DNA from: Candidatus Krumholzibacteriota bacterium | GTDB lineage: Bacteria; Krumholzibacteriota; Krumholzibacteriia; JAJRXK01 | Length of the DNA stretch: 64,000 bases | Reading direction: 5' to 3' | Assembly (NCBI GenBank): GCA_029262065.1 | Contig: JAJDAC010000021.1 | Span: forward strand, 37,728-101,727 | Translations under genes and position numbers: made by a program | In this document: positions 43,497-52,245 of the stretch, in pieces | How positions within the stretch are numbered: position 1 is the stretch's first letter | How the letters are laid out: every line of letters begins with the position of its first letter | Notes under the pieces: generated by a model | Databases searched by the model: none | Told to the model about the DNA's origin: nothing | The model's input: the letters and a program-made list of their open reading frames with translations, nothing else

Positions 43497-45071
43497 ATGA
43501 ACGATTCTCGCCGTTCGAACGACGAGAAGTTGCAATCGCTCCTGAATGCGTCGCTTCTGCTCAACAGCACGCTGAGCATGAAGGACATATTGCACACGCT
43601 GAGCCTCCACGCCACGCAGCACACCGGTGGCGATCGTTGCACCCTGTACCTGGTGGAAGCCAAGCACCTGGTCAGCGAGGTGGCCCTGGGCGACGGTATG
43701 CAGGAGCTGCGCATGCCGCTGGGCGAGGGCATCGCCGGGCACGTGGCGGCGTCCGGCCAGCGCCTGCTGATCGACGACGCCTACCGCGACGAGCGTTTCA
43801 ACCCGGCGTCGGACAAGTCCACCGGGTACAAGACCAGGAACATGCTGGTCGTACCCATCAAGGACCGCACCGGCAGCGTCATTGGTGTGCTTCAGGTCCT
43901 CAACAAGGAAGGCGGCGAGGGGTTCAGCGAGGAAGATGCTCGCTACCTGGAGATCATGGCGGGTCATGCCGCGGTGGCCATCCAAAACGCCCGCGTGTAC
44001 GAGAACCTGGCCCACGAGCGCAATGATCTGCAGAAGGAGAACTCGCGGCTGCGACGTAGTGGTTCCAAGAAGGTCGAACCGATCGGCAGCAACCCTCGGT
44101 TTCGTGACGCGGTGGAAATGGCCGAGGGCGTGGCCCAAAGCACGGCCAACGTGCTGCTGCGTGGCGAATGTGGCTCGGGAATGGGCTTTTTCGCGCGGTA
44201 TATCCACCAACAGAGCAAACGCGCCAACGGTCCGCTCGTGCAGATCAACTGTTCGGCCATACCCGAGGACCTTATCGAAGCTGAGTTGTTTGGCATCGAG
44301 AAGGGCGTGGCCACCGGCGTGGATGCACGCAAGGGCCGCCTGGAGATGGCCAATCGCGGCAGTTGTTTTCTGGACGAGATTGGCGACATGAGCAATTCGG
44401 CCCAGACGAAGGTGCTGAAGGTCATCGAAGATCGCGAGCTGGAACGTGTGGGTGGCCGCCAGGTCTTTCCGATCGACGTCCGAATCGTGGCCGCCACGCA
44501 CCGCGACCTGGAACAGGCCATCAAGACCAAGGAGTTCAGGGCGGATCTCTACTACCGGTTGAATGTGGTCTCGATCTGGATTCCGCCGCTGCGGGCGCGC
44601 GGCCAGGACGTCCTCGAGCTGGCCCAGTTCTTCGTGGGCCGCTTCTCCAAGAGCAATGGTCGCGGGCGGATGCGCATCTCCAACGAAGTATTGGCCATGT
44701 TGCAGTCGTACGCTTGGCCGGGCAACGTGCGCGAACTCGAGAACGTCATCGAACGCGCGGTCATCCTGAGTCGCGATACCACGATCGAGCCCAGCGTGTT
44801 GCCGCAGGAGATGCGAAACGAACGAGCTGCGCTATCGGCCGAACTCATGACCATTCCGGTGCCGGCAATGTCGGGAGGACCGCCGGTTGAGGCACCCATG
44901 CCCAACGATGCGGGCCTGCGCGAGTCGCTCGAAGACTTCGAGCGCGTCCTGATCCGCAATGCCCTCCGCAATGAGCGGGGAGTCCAGACCGAGGCGGCAC
45001 GCCGCCTGGGTATCTCCGAAAGCAATCTGCGGTACAAGATCAAGAAGCTGGGCATCGACGGTGTCGTCTGA
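43497..45071 (+). CDS. GAF-AAA-Fis regulator with degenerate sigma-54 activator ATPase
   Basis: A 524-residue regulator with the layout of a sigma-54-dependent activator: a GAF domain (about 10-170), a AAA+ domain, and a Fis-type HTH at the end (EAARRLGISESNLRYKIKKL). Key elements of the ATPase are lost. The Walker A is GECGSGMG with M229 where the lysine belongs, and the GAFTGA loop that contacts sigma-54 is GVATGV (270-275), lacking the aromatic residue. Walker B (FLDEIGD, D293-E294) and 'YYRLNVVSIWIPPLR' are kept. It probably does not remodel sigma-54 polymerase and may act as a GAF-sensing DNA-binding protein. ATG 43449 in the same frame is an alternative start. Confidence 0.87.
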   Translation: MNDSRRSNDEKLQSLLNASLLLNSTLSMKDILHTLSLHATQHTGGDRCTLYLVEAKHLVSEVALGDGMQELRMPLGEGIAGHVAASGQRLLIDDAYRDERFNPASDKSTGYKTRNMLVVPIKDRTGSVIGVLQVLNKEGGEGFSEEDARYLEIMAGHAAVAIQNARVYENLAHERNDLQKENSRLRRSGSKKVEPIGSNPRFRDAVEMAEGVAQSTANVLLRGECGSGMGFFARYIHQQSKRANGPLVQINCSAIPEDLIEAELFGIEKGVATGVDARKGRLEMANRGSCFLDEIGDMSNSAQTKVLKVIEDRELERVGGRQVFPIDVRIVAATHRDLEQAIKTKEFRADLYYRLNVVSIWIPPLRARGQDVLELAQFFVGRFSKSNGRGRMRISNEVLAMLQSYAWPGNVRELENVIERAVILSRDTTIEPSVLPQEMRNERAALSAELMTIPVPAMSGGPPVEAPMPNDAGLRESLEDFERVLIRNALRNERGVQTEAARRLGISESNLRYKIKKLGIDGVV

Positions 45072-45313
45072 CGTCCCCGTAGAGTAGCGCCAATAAACAA
45101 GATGCTGATCGAGCCAGGCGATGGCTTGCGGTTCCTTGCGCCACCCGTATCTTTTGGTTCGGATGTCGACGCGGTGGTGTGCCCGCGTCGCGCCTTCGAG
45201 CCTGAAATCGTCTTGCGAGCGGTGCAACGCCTGCCTTGCGAGGTTTCTTGTCTTTGCCGCCTATCGCCCAGCGATAGGGGGTCGAGGCGGTGTTTGCTCG
45301 AGGTGCGAAATCA
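45072..45313 (+). other. Intergenic leader before clpB
   Basis: 242 bases without a supported gene. No CIRCE element or clean heat-shock promoter was recognised. The notable item is a small inverted repeat 37 bases before the clpB start (separate entry). Short open frames here look like chance. Confidence 0.4.
45261..45277 (+). promoter_or_regulatory. 7-bp inverted repeat upstream of clpB
   Basis: CTATCGC (45261-45267) and GCGATAG (45271-45277) flank a CCA spacer. It could be an operator or an mRNA hairpin in the clpB leader. Short, so a chance origin is possible. Confidence 0.35.
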
Positions 45314-47950
45314 ATGGATCTAAATCGACTCACCCAGAAGTGTCAGGAAGCCGTCGCCGACGCCCAGCGCCGAGCGGCAGTCGCAGGTCACGTGCAGACC
45401 GACGTGGAGCATATGCTTATCGCGTTATTGGACGCCCCCGACGGTCTGATACGGCGGCTGCTCGAGAAAATGCACGTGGATGCCAGTGGCCTGGTATCGG
45501 CCGTGGAAAGCTCGCTGGCGCGCCGCGCACGCCAGTCGGGCCCGGGCGTCGAGCCCGGTAAGATCTACGTCTCCCCGCAGTTCAACGAGGTCCTGGCCAA
45601 GGCCGACGCGGAGGCGCGTCGCATGAAGGACGAGTACGTGTCGGTGGAGCACGTGTTCCTGGCCATCCTCGAAAGCAAGGGTGAAGGCGCCGATCTCCTG
45701 CGCACGCACGGTGTGGAGCGTGACCGGTTCCTGGAGGCTCTTACCTCGGTGCGTGGCAACCAGCGGGTCACCAGCGCCAACCCCGAAGATGCCTACGAGG
45801 CGTTGGAGAAGTACGGGTACGACCTCGTGGCGCAGGCGAGGGCCGGAAAACTGGACCCGGTGATTGGCCGCGACATGGAGATTCGACGCGTCATCCGCAT
45901 CCTCTCACGCAAGACCAAGAACAATCCCGTGCTCATTGGTGAACCCGGCGTGGGCAAGACGGCCATCGTCGAGGGACTGGCACAGCGTATCGTGCGCGGA
46001 GATGTACCGGAATGGTTGAAAGACCGCGCCGTGTTCTCACTCGACATGGGGTCGCTGCTGGCGGGCGCCAAGTACCGCGGCGAGTTCGAAGAACGTCTGA
46101 AGGCCGTACTCAACGAAATCAAGCGTAGCGAGGGCAGGATCCTGCTGTTCATCGACGAGATCCACACCATCGTGGGCGCCGGCAAGACCGAGGGTTCGAC
46201 CGACGCGGGCAACCTGCTCAAGCCCATGTTGGCCAGGGGAGAGTTGCATTGCATCGGCGCCACCACGCTGGATGAACATCGCAAGCATATAGAGAAGGAC
46301 GCCGCGCTCGAGCGCCGGTTCCAGCCGATCCAGGTGGATCCACCCACGGTAGAGGATACCATATCCATTTTGCGTGGCTTGAAGGAACGGTTCGAGCTGC
46401 ACCACGGTGTACGTATCCTGGATTCTTCTTTGGTGTCGGCGGCGACCCTGTCGAATCGCTACATCACCGACCGTTTTCTTCCCGACAAGGCCATCGATCT
46501 CATCGATGAGGCGTGCGCCATGATCCGCACCGAGATCGATTCGATGCCGCAGGCTCTCGACGAGGTGACGCGAAAAGTCATGCGCTTGGAGATCGAAGAG
46601 GCGGCGTTGAAGAAAGAGACCGACAGCGCCAGTCAATCCCGCCTGACCGCCTTGCAGCGCGAGCTGGCCGACCTGCAGAGCCAGGCCGACGCAATGCAGG
46701 CGCAGTGGCAATCCGAGAAAGCAGCGATCGACAATGTGCGTGAGCTGCGTGGCGCCATCGAGCTTACGCGGCGTCAGATCGAAGAGGCGCAGCGCCAGTA
46801 CGATCTGGACAAGGCGGCGGAGCTGCGGCACGGGCGACTACCACAAATGGAAGACCAGCTGAAAGAGCTGGAGGCCAAGGTGGATACCGATGGCGACCGC
46901 CTGCTGCGCGAAGAAGTGACCGACGACGAAGTGGCCGAGATCGTGTCGCGGTGGACCGGAGTGCCGGTGACGCGACTGGTGGAGGGGGAGCGCGAGAAGC
47001 TTCTGCGATTGGATGAGATCCTTCATGAGCGTGTGATCGGCCAGGATCCCGCCGTTCAGCTGGTGGCCGACGCGGTCATCCGTGCCCGGTCGGGCATCAA
47101 GGACCCCAAACGTCCCATCGGCAGTTTCATCTTTCTTGGACCCACCGGCGTGGGCAAAACCGAGCTCGCACGGTCGTTGGCCGAGGCGCTGTTCGACAGT
47201 GAAGACAACATCGTGCGCATCGACATGTCCGAGTACATGGAACGGCATGCCGTGTCGCGCCTGATCGGCGCGCCGCCGGGGTACGTGGGATACGAAGAGG
47301 GCGGGCAACTCACCGAGGCCGTCCGCCGCAAGCCCTACAGCGTGATTCTCTTCGACGAGATAGAGAAGGCCCACCAGGACGTGTTCAACGTGCTGTTGCA
47401 GATTCTCGATGATGGTCGGGCCACCGATTCGCAGGGTCATACCGTGGACTTCAAGAACACCGTGATCATCATGACGTCCAATATCGGCTCGCAGGACCTG
47501 CTGGATTCCGTAGAGCAGCACGGCGAGGTGACGCAAGCGGCGCGCGAGACCGTACGATCGCAGATGCGGCATCATTTCCGGCCGGAATTCCTGAATCGCG
47601 TGGACGACATAGTGATCTTCGAGCCGCTTGATCTCTCGGAGATCGAACAGATCGTGGAGTTGCTCGTCGAGGACCTGCGCCGTCGATTGGAGGATCGCGG
47701 ACTGTCGCTCACGCTCACCGATGCGGCCAGGAAGCACGTGGCGCGTGAGGGATTCGATCCGGTCTACGGGGCGCGTCCCTTGAAGCGTTTCCTGCAGCAT
47801 CACCTGGAAACCCAGATCGCACGGGCAATCTTGTCTGGCGAGACGACTGAGGGCGCGACGGTGGAAGTCGACGTGGCCGACGGCGACCTACATGTGCGGC
47901 TCACCGCCAGCTCCGTGGTTGAAGAGAAGCCAGTTGTGGAAGAGGCCTAG
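45314..47950 (+). CDS. clpB: ClpB disaggregase
   Basis: An 878-residue Hsp100 chaperone, close to the usual 860. It has a Clp N domain, first AAA+ module with GEPGVGKTA and '[18 protein letters not shown]', a coiled-coil middle domain (about 400-530), and a second AAA+ module with GPTGVGKTE and '[17 protein letters not shown]'. It solubilises aggregated proteins with DnaK using ATP, as a hexamer in the cytosol. ATG 45314 is preferred to the GTG at 45290 because GAGGTG lies 10 bases upstream and the sequence starts at the family's N terminus. The last 15 residues are a Val/Glu-rich tail. Confidence 0.96.
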   Translation: MDLNRLTQKCQEAVADAQRRAAVAGHVQTDVEHMLIALLDAPDGLIRRLLEKMHVDASGLVSAVESSLARRARQSGPGVEPGKIYVSPQFNEVLAKADAEARRMKDEYVSVEHVFLAILESKGEGADLLRTHGVERDRFLEALTSVRGNQRVTSANPEDAYEALEKYGYDLVAQARAGKLDPVIGRDMEIRRVIRILSRKTKNNPVLIGEPGVGKTAIVEGLAQRIVRGDVPEWLKDRAVFSLDMGSLLAGAKYRGEFEERLKAVLNEIKRSEGRILLFIDEIHTIVGAGKTEGSTDAGNLLKPMLARGELHCIGATTLDEHRKHIEKDAALERRFQPIQVDPPTVEDTISILRGLKERFELHHGVRILDSSLVSAATLSNRYITDRFLPDKAIDLIDEACAMIRTEIDSMPQALDEVTRKVMRLEIEEAALKKETDSASQSRLTALQRELADLQSQADAMQAQWQSEKAAIDNVRELRGAIELTRRQIEEAQRQYDLDKAAELRHGRLPQMEDQLKELEAKVDTDGDRLLREEVTDDEVAEIVSRWTGVPVTRLVEGEREKLLRLDEILHERVIGQDPAVQLVADAVIRARSGIKDPKRPIGSFIFLGPTGVGKTELARSLAEALFDSEDNIVRIDMSEYMERHAVSRLIGAPPGYVGYEEGGQLTEAVRRKPYSVILFDEIEKAHQDVFNVLLQILDDGRATDSQGHTVDFKNTVIIMTSNIGSQDLLDSVEQHGEVTQAARETVRSQMRHHFRPEFLNRVDDIVIFEPLDLSEIEQIVELLVEDLRRRLEDRGLSLTLTDAARKHVAREGFDPVYGARPLKRFLQHHLETQIARAILSGETTEGATVEVDVADGDLHVRLTASSVVEEKPVVEEA

Positions 47951-48092
47951 GCTGAATCTCACGGGCTGAAGCGCGACGCTGAATCGCAAGGCTGAATCGC
48001 AAGGCTGAATCGCGGCGCTGAAACCCAAGGCTGAATCGCAAGGCTGAATCGCAGGGTTGAATCGCGGCGCTGAAACCCAAGGCTGAATCGCC
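47951..48092. repeat. 13-nt tandem repeat, 11 units, directly after clpB
   Basis: Units of consensus GCTGAATCGCAAG begin at the base after the clpB stop. The first unit is 14 bases, nine are 13 and the last is cut at 11. Two unit variants (…CGCGGC and GAAACCCAAG) recur in the same order four units (52 bases) apart, so a larger block was duplicated. Because 13 is not a multiple of three and TGA is in the unit, no plus frame stays open; the minus strand is open across it by construction. Confidence 0.9.
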
Positions 48093-48098
48093 GACGGC

Positions 48099-48128
48099 GA
48101 CGCCGGAGCTCGAGGGAACTCCGGCGTC
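48099..48128. terminator. Hairpin between convergent clpB and lipoprotein genes
   Basis: GACGCCGGAG (48099-48108) and CTCCGGCGTC (48119-48128) form a perfect 10-bp stem with a 10-base loop. There is no T-run on either side, so it may be a factor-dependent stop or an mRNA 3' end stabiliser for either convergent gene. Confidence 0.5.
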
Positions 48129-48200
48129 AGCCGAGCGGCGGTGACCCACGGAAGATGGGGCCGCCACGCGCAGATCATCGATGGTGCCTAGTCGATGGTG

Positions 48201-49751
48201 CTAGTTGCCACTCACCGCGCCCGAGCCCACCGCGGGGGCAAACCCGCCGTCGGCCGTACCGTTGTCGCATACCGTTCCGTCGTAGGCGACGGCTTCCAGG
48301 CCTGGCTCGGCGATCGTATCCAAGAGTTCCTGACCATCAGTGCCGGATCCGGTGCTGCAACCGAACAACGTGATCTTCTTCACCTTGTTCTTGATCTGGT
48401 CGCGGAACCAGGCGGCGTTGGCGGTGCCGATGCGGGTGCCGGCGTTGTTGGCGGTAGCATTGCCCGCGGCGACGCCGGTGCCCACGTTGATGCCGCCGGA
48501 GCTGCCGTGGGCCACGTAGAACACGTCGATCTTGTTGGTGCCATCGAAGGCCGCGCAGATCTTCTCGATGAGTTCGCCCAGGTTGGCCGCCGACTGGCCC
48601 GCGGGTCCGCCCATCATACTGCCCGACAACACCGTCGCGCCGCCGGTGCCGATGTTGGCCTGGTAGTCGGTCTTGGCGTTGCCGCAGCCTATGCACAGGT
48701 CATCGCACAGGTCGCGCATGGCGATATCCTGGCCGCGTTTGGCGTTGCCGGCTTTCACGCCGAGCCACTGGAAGTTGTCGGGTCCGAAGGTGTCGAAGAA
48801 CGTCGTGGTGAACTCGGCGCCCTTGCCGATGGTCGGGTACGCGTTGCCGTTCTTTGTGCTGGCGACCCAACGGATCTCGTTTTCGAAGCCTGCTGGGTGG
48901 GTGACGGCGCGATAGGTGACGGGCGTGCCGGTAAGTACGGTCTCGTCCTGCTCGTGACTGACGATCTCAACTCGATAGGTGTCGATCCGGATTTCCTGGG
49001 CCAGCGAAGGCGGCCCGACCGAGATCACGTTCGCGCCAGCACGATCCAGGGTCTGCTGATCTGTGCGACCCAGCGACACTGCCTTGCCATTGACGCGCCA
49101 TTCCATGAGACTGCCGGCCGCGCGCGATTCCATGTTGCTGCTGAAGTCGATGACCAGACCAACCGCGGTTCGGTAGTGGTTGTGACCAACTTCAACGATG
49201 TCACCGATCGACGGTCCGAACCAGGCCGCCATGGTTTCCAGGTTCGTGGCGTAGGTGGTTACTTCGGGTCGGGCTTGCTGCAGGGAAATTGCCAGTTCTG
49301 CGAAGTCAGTCGGGGTGACATCCACGATGCGCAGGTTACATTCATTGACCGCCGCCAGGTTGCCGGACGCATCTGAGACCGTGACACGGATCGCCAGTTC
49401 ATCGGCCGCATCTGGCGTACACACTGCATACGATGACTTCGCATCGCGGTCTTCCTCCGACGCTCCTTCCCACTCAATGGTGGCGCCTTGGGGAAGCGCG
49501 TACTTGAATCGGAGAGCGGCGCCGCGCGGGACGCGGAACATTGTAGTGCCGTCTACGTTGTGCCAACCCGTCGTGAAGTCCTCGATGGGGCCAATGAGGA
49601 TGCCGGGCGCATTTTCGACAGCGGGGGCCGCAACAGGTGCGAACGCTTCCGGCTCAGTGGGGGCGACGGAAATCTCTCGGCCGCAACCGAACAGCGTGAC
49701 CATCATGAGTGCGGTAGCCACGAGCATTTGGTAGTAACGTCGGGTCAACAT
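48201..49751 (-). CDS. Lipoprotein with a caspase/gingipain-like (clan CD) His-Cys domain
   Basis: A 516-residue lipoprotein: the signal MVTLFGCGRE places the lipidated cysteine at C23. The middle part is probably Ig-like. The C terminus has 'IDVFYVAHGSSGGINVG' with H415 and 'KKITLFGCSTGSGTDGQ' with C465. This His-then-Cys arrangement, each after a hydrophobic strand, is the hallmark of clan CD cysteine peptidases (caspase, gingipain, CHAT, DUF4347). Activity is not proven. GAGGAG lies 9 bases upstream of the ATG. It is monocistronic and convergent with clpB. Confidence 0.7.
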   Translation of the reverse strand: MLTRRYYQMLVATALMMVTLFGCGREISVAPTEPEAFAPVAAPAVENAPGILIGPIEDFTTGWHNVDGTTMFRVPRGAALRFKYALPQGATIEWEGASEEDRDAKSSYAVCTPDAADELAIRVTVSDASGNLAAVNECNLRIVDVTPTDFAELAISLQQARPEVTTYATNLETMAAWFGPSIGDIVEVGHNHYRTAVGLVIDFSSNMESRAAGSLMEWRVNGKAVSLGRTDQQTLDRAGANVISVGPPSLAQEIRIDTYRVEIVSHEQDETVLTGTPVTYRAVTHPAGFENEIRWVASTKNGNAYPTIGKGAEFTTTFFDTFGPDNFQWLGVKAGNAKRGQDIAMRDLCDDLCIGCGNAKTDYQANIGTGGATVLSGSMMGGPAGQSAANLGELIEKICAAFDGTNKIDVFYVAHGSSGGINVGTGVAAGNATANNAGTRIGTANAAWFRDQIKNKVKKITLFGCSTGSGTDGQELLDTIAEPGLEAVAYDGTVCDNGTADGGFAPAVGSGAVSGN

Positions 49752-50164
49752 GATCTGGACTCCTCGAAGAGGTGGTACGGGAATCGACGGTTCGAGTGAG
49801 CGCTCGGCAGGGGTTCTTCACAAGGCGAGCGCGCCTGTCGTTCGCTGGGGACCCCTGGACGGGTAGTGGAACTCCTCGTTTGCAGCCGTCGGCTGGAGAA
49901 GTCCTCATCCGCTCCGGGAGAGCCATCGATGACGACTTGGATAGATTACACATGTAGACAGATGCATACAAGAAAAAACTAACAGGGTAGTAGTAAACGT
50001 TGTTTACGAATGTGAGCGATATGAGATATCACTTCCGACTTGTCGCGGAAAGGGCGGAAGTTCAACAATAAGAATCACTTCAATAGGACCTCACCGATCG
50101 TTCCCGCTGATCGAGACATCACCGCGAGAGGGTTCACTGTGGAAAAAGAGAAGGGAGAAGCGCG
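49752..50164. other. 413-base intergenic region, AT-rich, no gene
   Basis: Lies between the divergent lipoprotein and VOC genes and must hold both promoters. It is clearly richer in A/T than its surroundings, especially 49960-50090. It contains GTAAAC-GTT-GTTTAC at 49993-50007 and a wider inverted repeat ACTTCCG (50031-50037) / CGGAAGT (50055-50061). No firm promoter or RNA gene was recognised. Confidence 0.5.
49993..50007. promoter_or_regulatory. Inverted repeat GTAAAC-N3-GTTTAC
   Basis: A 6-bp dyad with a 3-base spacer (GTT) in the AT-rich divergent region. Looks like a transcription factor site; the factor is unknown. Confidence 0.4.
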
Positions 50165-50947
50165 ATGCCGGTTATGACCGAATACGCCCACGGCCAGTTT
50201 TCATGGATCGATTTCACTGCCCACGACGCCGATACGGCGGCGAAGTTCTACTGCGACCTCTTCGGATGGAGCGTTGAAAAGCAGGACACGCAGGGTGGTC
50301 CACCGTATTGGATCTTCAAGTCCAGGGGACACGAGGTCGCGGGACTGGGACAAATGGACGATGCGATGAAAGCCATGGGAATTCCGCCCACATGGAACAA
50401 CTATTTGAACGTCGACGATTGCATGGCCGCCGAGCAGCAATGCGCGAATCTAGGCGCGACCGTGGTAGTGCCGACCATGAAGGTACTCGATGCTGGCTCA
50501 CTCGCGTTTCTCACCGATCCTACCGGCGCGATGCTCGGCCTGTGGCAAGCGGACAAGCACATCGGCGCTGGCCTCGTGAACGATCCAGGATCTTGGTCGT
50601 GGAACGAGCTGGCTACGCGCGACCTCGCCAAGGCCAAGGAGTTCTACGCGGCCGCGTTCGGATGGACCTACGAAGCCAACGAAGCCTCGCCAACTGAATA
50701 TTTCATCGCCTACAACGGCGGCGATATGGCCGCGGGCCTCATGCAGATGACCGCCGACTGGCCGAGCGAAGTCCCGCCGTATTGGTCGGTCTACTTCACG
50801 GTTGCGAATGCCGACGCAGCGACCGAAAGACTTCAGTCGCTCGGCGGCACGGTGATCGCTTCGCCTTTCGACATTCCCATCGGGCGCATCGGCGTGATGT
50901 GCGACGCGCAGGGCGGCGGCTTCAATCTGTTCCAGCCGGCTGGCTAG
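50165..50947 (+). CDS. Two-domain VOC superfamily protein (glyoxalase/bleomycin-resistance fold)
   Basis: A 260-residue protein with two VOC halves. The first begins 'GQFSWIDFTAHDADTAAKFY' and ends 'FLTDPTGAMLGLWQ'; the second begins 'GSWSWNELATRDLAKAKEFY' and ends 'GRIGVMCDAQGGGFNLFQP'. This matches the double-domain group that includes mycobacterial CFP30B. Metal and substrate are unknown. GGGAGAAG is a good ribosome site before the ATG. It ends in a hairpin shared with the convergent HNH gene. Confidence 0.9.
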   Translation: MPVMTEYAHGQFSWIDFTAHDADTAAKFYCDLFGWSVEKQDTQGGPPYWIFKSRGHEVAGLGQMDDAMKAMGIPPTWNNYLNVDDCMAAEQQCANLGATVVVPTMKVLDAGSLAFLTDPTGAMLGLWQADKHIGAGLVNDPGSWSWNELATRDLAKAKEFYAAAFGWTYEANEASPTEYFIAYNGGDMAAGLMQMTADWPSEVPPYWSVYFTVANADAATERLQSLGGTVIASPFDIPIGRIGVMCDAQGGGFNLFQPAG

Positions 50948-50979
50948 TCTTGAATGGGTTAGCCAGCTTCGGGTTTTTT
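50939..50979 (+). terminator. Terminator-like hairpin of the VOC gene overlapping the HNH gene end
   Basis: GCTGGCTA (50939-50946, including the VOC stop) pairs with TAGCCAGC (50960-50967), then six T residues at 50974-50979. The right arm lies inside the last codons of the convergent HNH gene. The six-base gap between stem and T-run is longer than usual. Confidence 0.5.
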
Positions 50980-52131
50980 GCTTGAGGGCATCCCGTCGTC
51001 GTTGGTAGGCGGCGGGAAGGTCAGGTCCGTTTTCCTGAAGCGGGCGAATTCGCGGGCGCGCTCCAGGATGCGCTCGAACGTGACTCCTGCAGCGAGCAAG
51101 CGCTCTTCTTCGGCATGCCAGTTGACGTGGCATCTACGACACAGAGAGACGCAGTTGTCGACCGTGCCTTCGCCCTTGTCGACCTGACGATGCAGGTGAT
51201 GCACGTCGACGAACTGGGTGTTGGCGCAGCGTCGGCAGCGATGCTGATCTCGCATGAGGACCCGGTGTCGCACCCTGGGGCGAATAGTTGACTTGGTGCT
51301 GCCGTCTTCGCGGATCTCAACCGCGTCACACAACGCCGCGCGAGCTTCGGCGGCGGAAAGTGTCTTCATGCCATCGCGAGTGGGGCTGGCCACCCCCGTG
51401 CACGCATCGCATCGGTAGAGCACAACCTGGGCGGCGGGGCGCGAACGAATTCCTGGCTCGGCGGGAGTGCCGTTCAGCTCAGCGGCCGAACCCTCCGAGC
51501 TGATCGAGTCACCATTCACCCGGGTAACATGTTGTGAAGTAAAGAGATCAAGTGCGCAAAGAAGAAGCTGGGCGGTGTCTTTCTGGCCCTGGCGACGCGC
51601 GCGCTCCATCAACTTCTCAAACTGGGCCGACTGCAAGGCCGTGAGCTCGAAGCTGATGCGCCGCGGTGGATCGCCGATCGGAAGTGCAGACGAGATGCCG
51701 AGAGCCAGGTCCCGTTGAGTGGTTCGCGCACCTTTGCGTCGCCGTCGGACCTGCTTCGCTTTCTTTTCCAGTTCGCGACGGGGAACGTTTTTCGCGAGTT
51801 CAACCCATTCGTCCTGGTTGTCCGGCGTCGCGACCGCGCCAACCGTGCGCGCCTTCGTCCACGTTACCTCACCGGTCTCGAGCGCCTTCTCGAGCGCAGG
51901 CAGGCGCTTGATATCTTTCGCCAGTCGGACGAATTGCATCGTCTTCCCGTGCGAGAGCTTCAGCCCCTCCAGGGCGTAGTGTTGTATGTCGGCGTAGCCG
52001 AGCACCCGGTAGTGTTCGCCGTGCATGATTTCAGCGAATGCGAGTGTTGCGTTCTTGTGTGCACTCTCTAGTTTGGTGAGGGCAGCCACGAGGGTCTCGT
52101 GCGCGTTGCGAGCGCATTCGAGTTCGTCCAT
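50959..52131 (-). CDS. HNH endonuclease-domain protein
   Basis: A 390-residue protein. The C-terminal third has an HNH nuclease fold with zinc-type cysteines: 'CRRCANTQFVDVHHLH' gives the HH, then 'NCVSLCRRCHVNWH' closes it. The N terminus is a helical region ('GYADIQHYALEGLKLSHGKT') as in DUF222/13E12-type mobile HNH proteins. It may be a remnant of a mobile element or a stand-alone nuclease; no partner methylase is present. Not part of an evident operon. Confidence 0.82.
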   Translation of the reverse strand: MDELECARNAHETLVAALTKLESAHKNATLAFAEIMHGEHYRVLGYADIQHYALEGLKLSHGKTMQFVRLAKDIKRLPALEKALETGEVTWTKARTVGAVATPDNQDEWVELAKNVPRRELEKKAKQVRRRRKGARTTQRDLALGISSALPIGDPPRRISFELTALQSAQFEKLMERARRQGQKDTAQLLLCALDLFTSQHVTRVNGDSISSEGSAAELNGTPAEPGIRSRPAAQVVLYRCDACTGVASPTRDGMKTLSAAEARAALCDAVEIREDGSTKSTIRPRVRHRVLMRDQHRCRRCANTQFVDVHHLHRQVDKGEGTVDNCVSLCRRCHVNWHAEEERLLAAGVTFERILERAREFARFRKTDLTFPPPTNDDGMPSSKKPEAG

Positions 52132-52245
52132 GACATCGTTCCGGATCCGGGATGCGTTTCATGGAAGGCAACTGCAAAATAGTCGATTGGTCGGGTCGGC
52201 CGCAATAGCATCGCGGCGATGTTGGCAGGTCGGCAACGTGTTGAC

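Noticed and set aside
45102..45323. Short plus-strand frame before clpB
   Set aside because: No ribosome site, no family match, overlaps the clpB start in another frame.
47951..48092. Possible CRISPR array
   Set aside because: The unit is 13 bases with no spacers between copies, so it is a direct tandem repeat, not a CRISPR array; no cas genes are present.
47888..48178. Minus-strand open frame across the 13-nt repeat
   Set aside because: The repeat period of 13 with no minus-strand stop leaves the frame open by construction. It overlaps the clpB end and has no ribosome site or family match.
50959..52131. HNH protein as part of a restriction or mobile element
   Set aside because: No adjacent methylase, inverted repeats or direct repeats were found, so the element claim is not supported; kept only as an HNH-domain gene.
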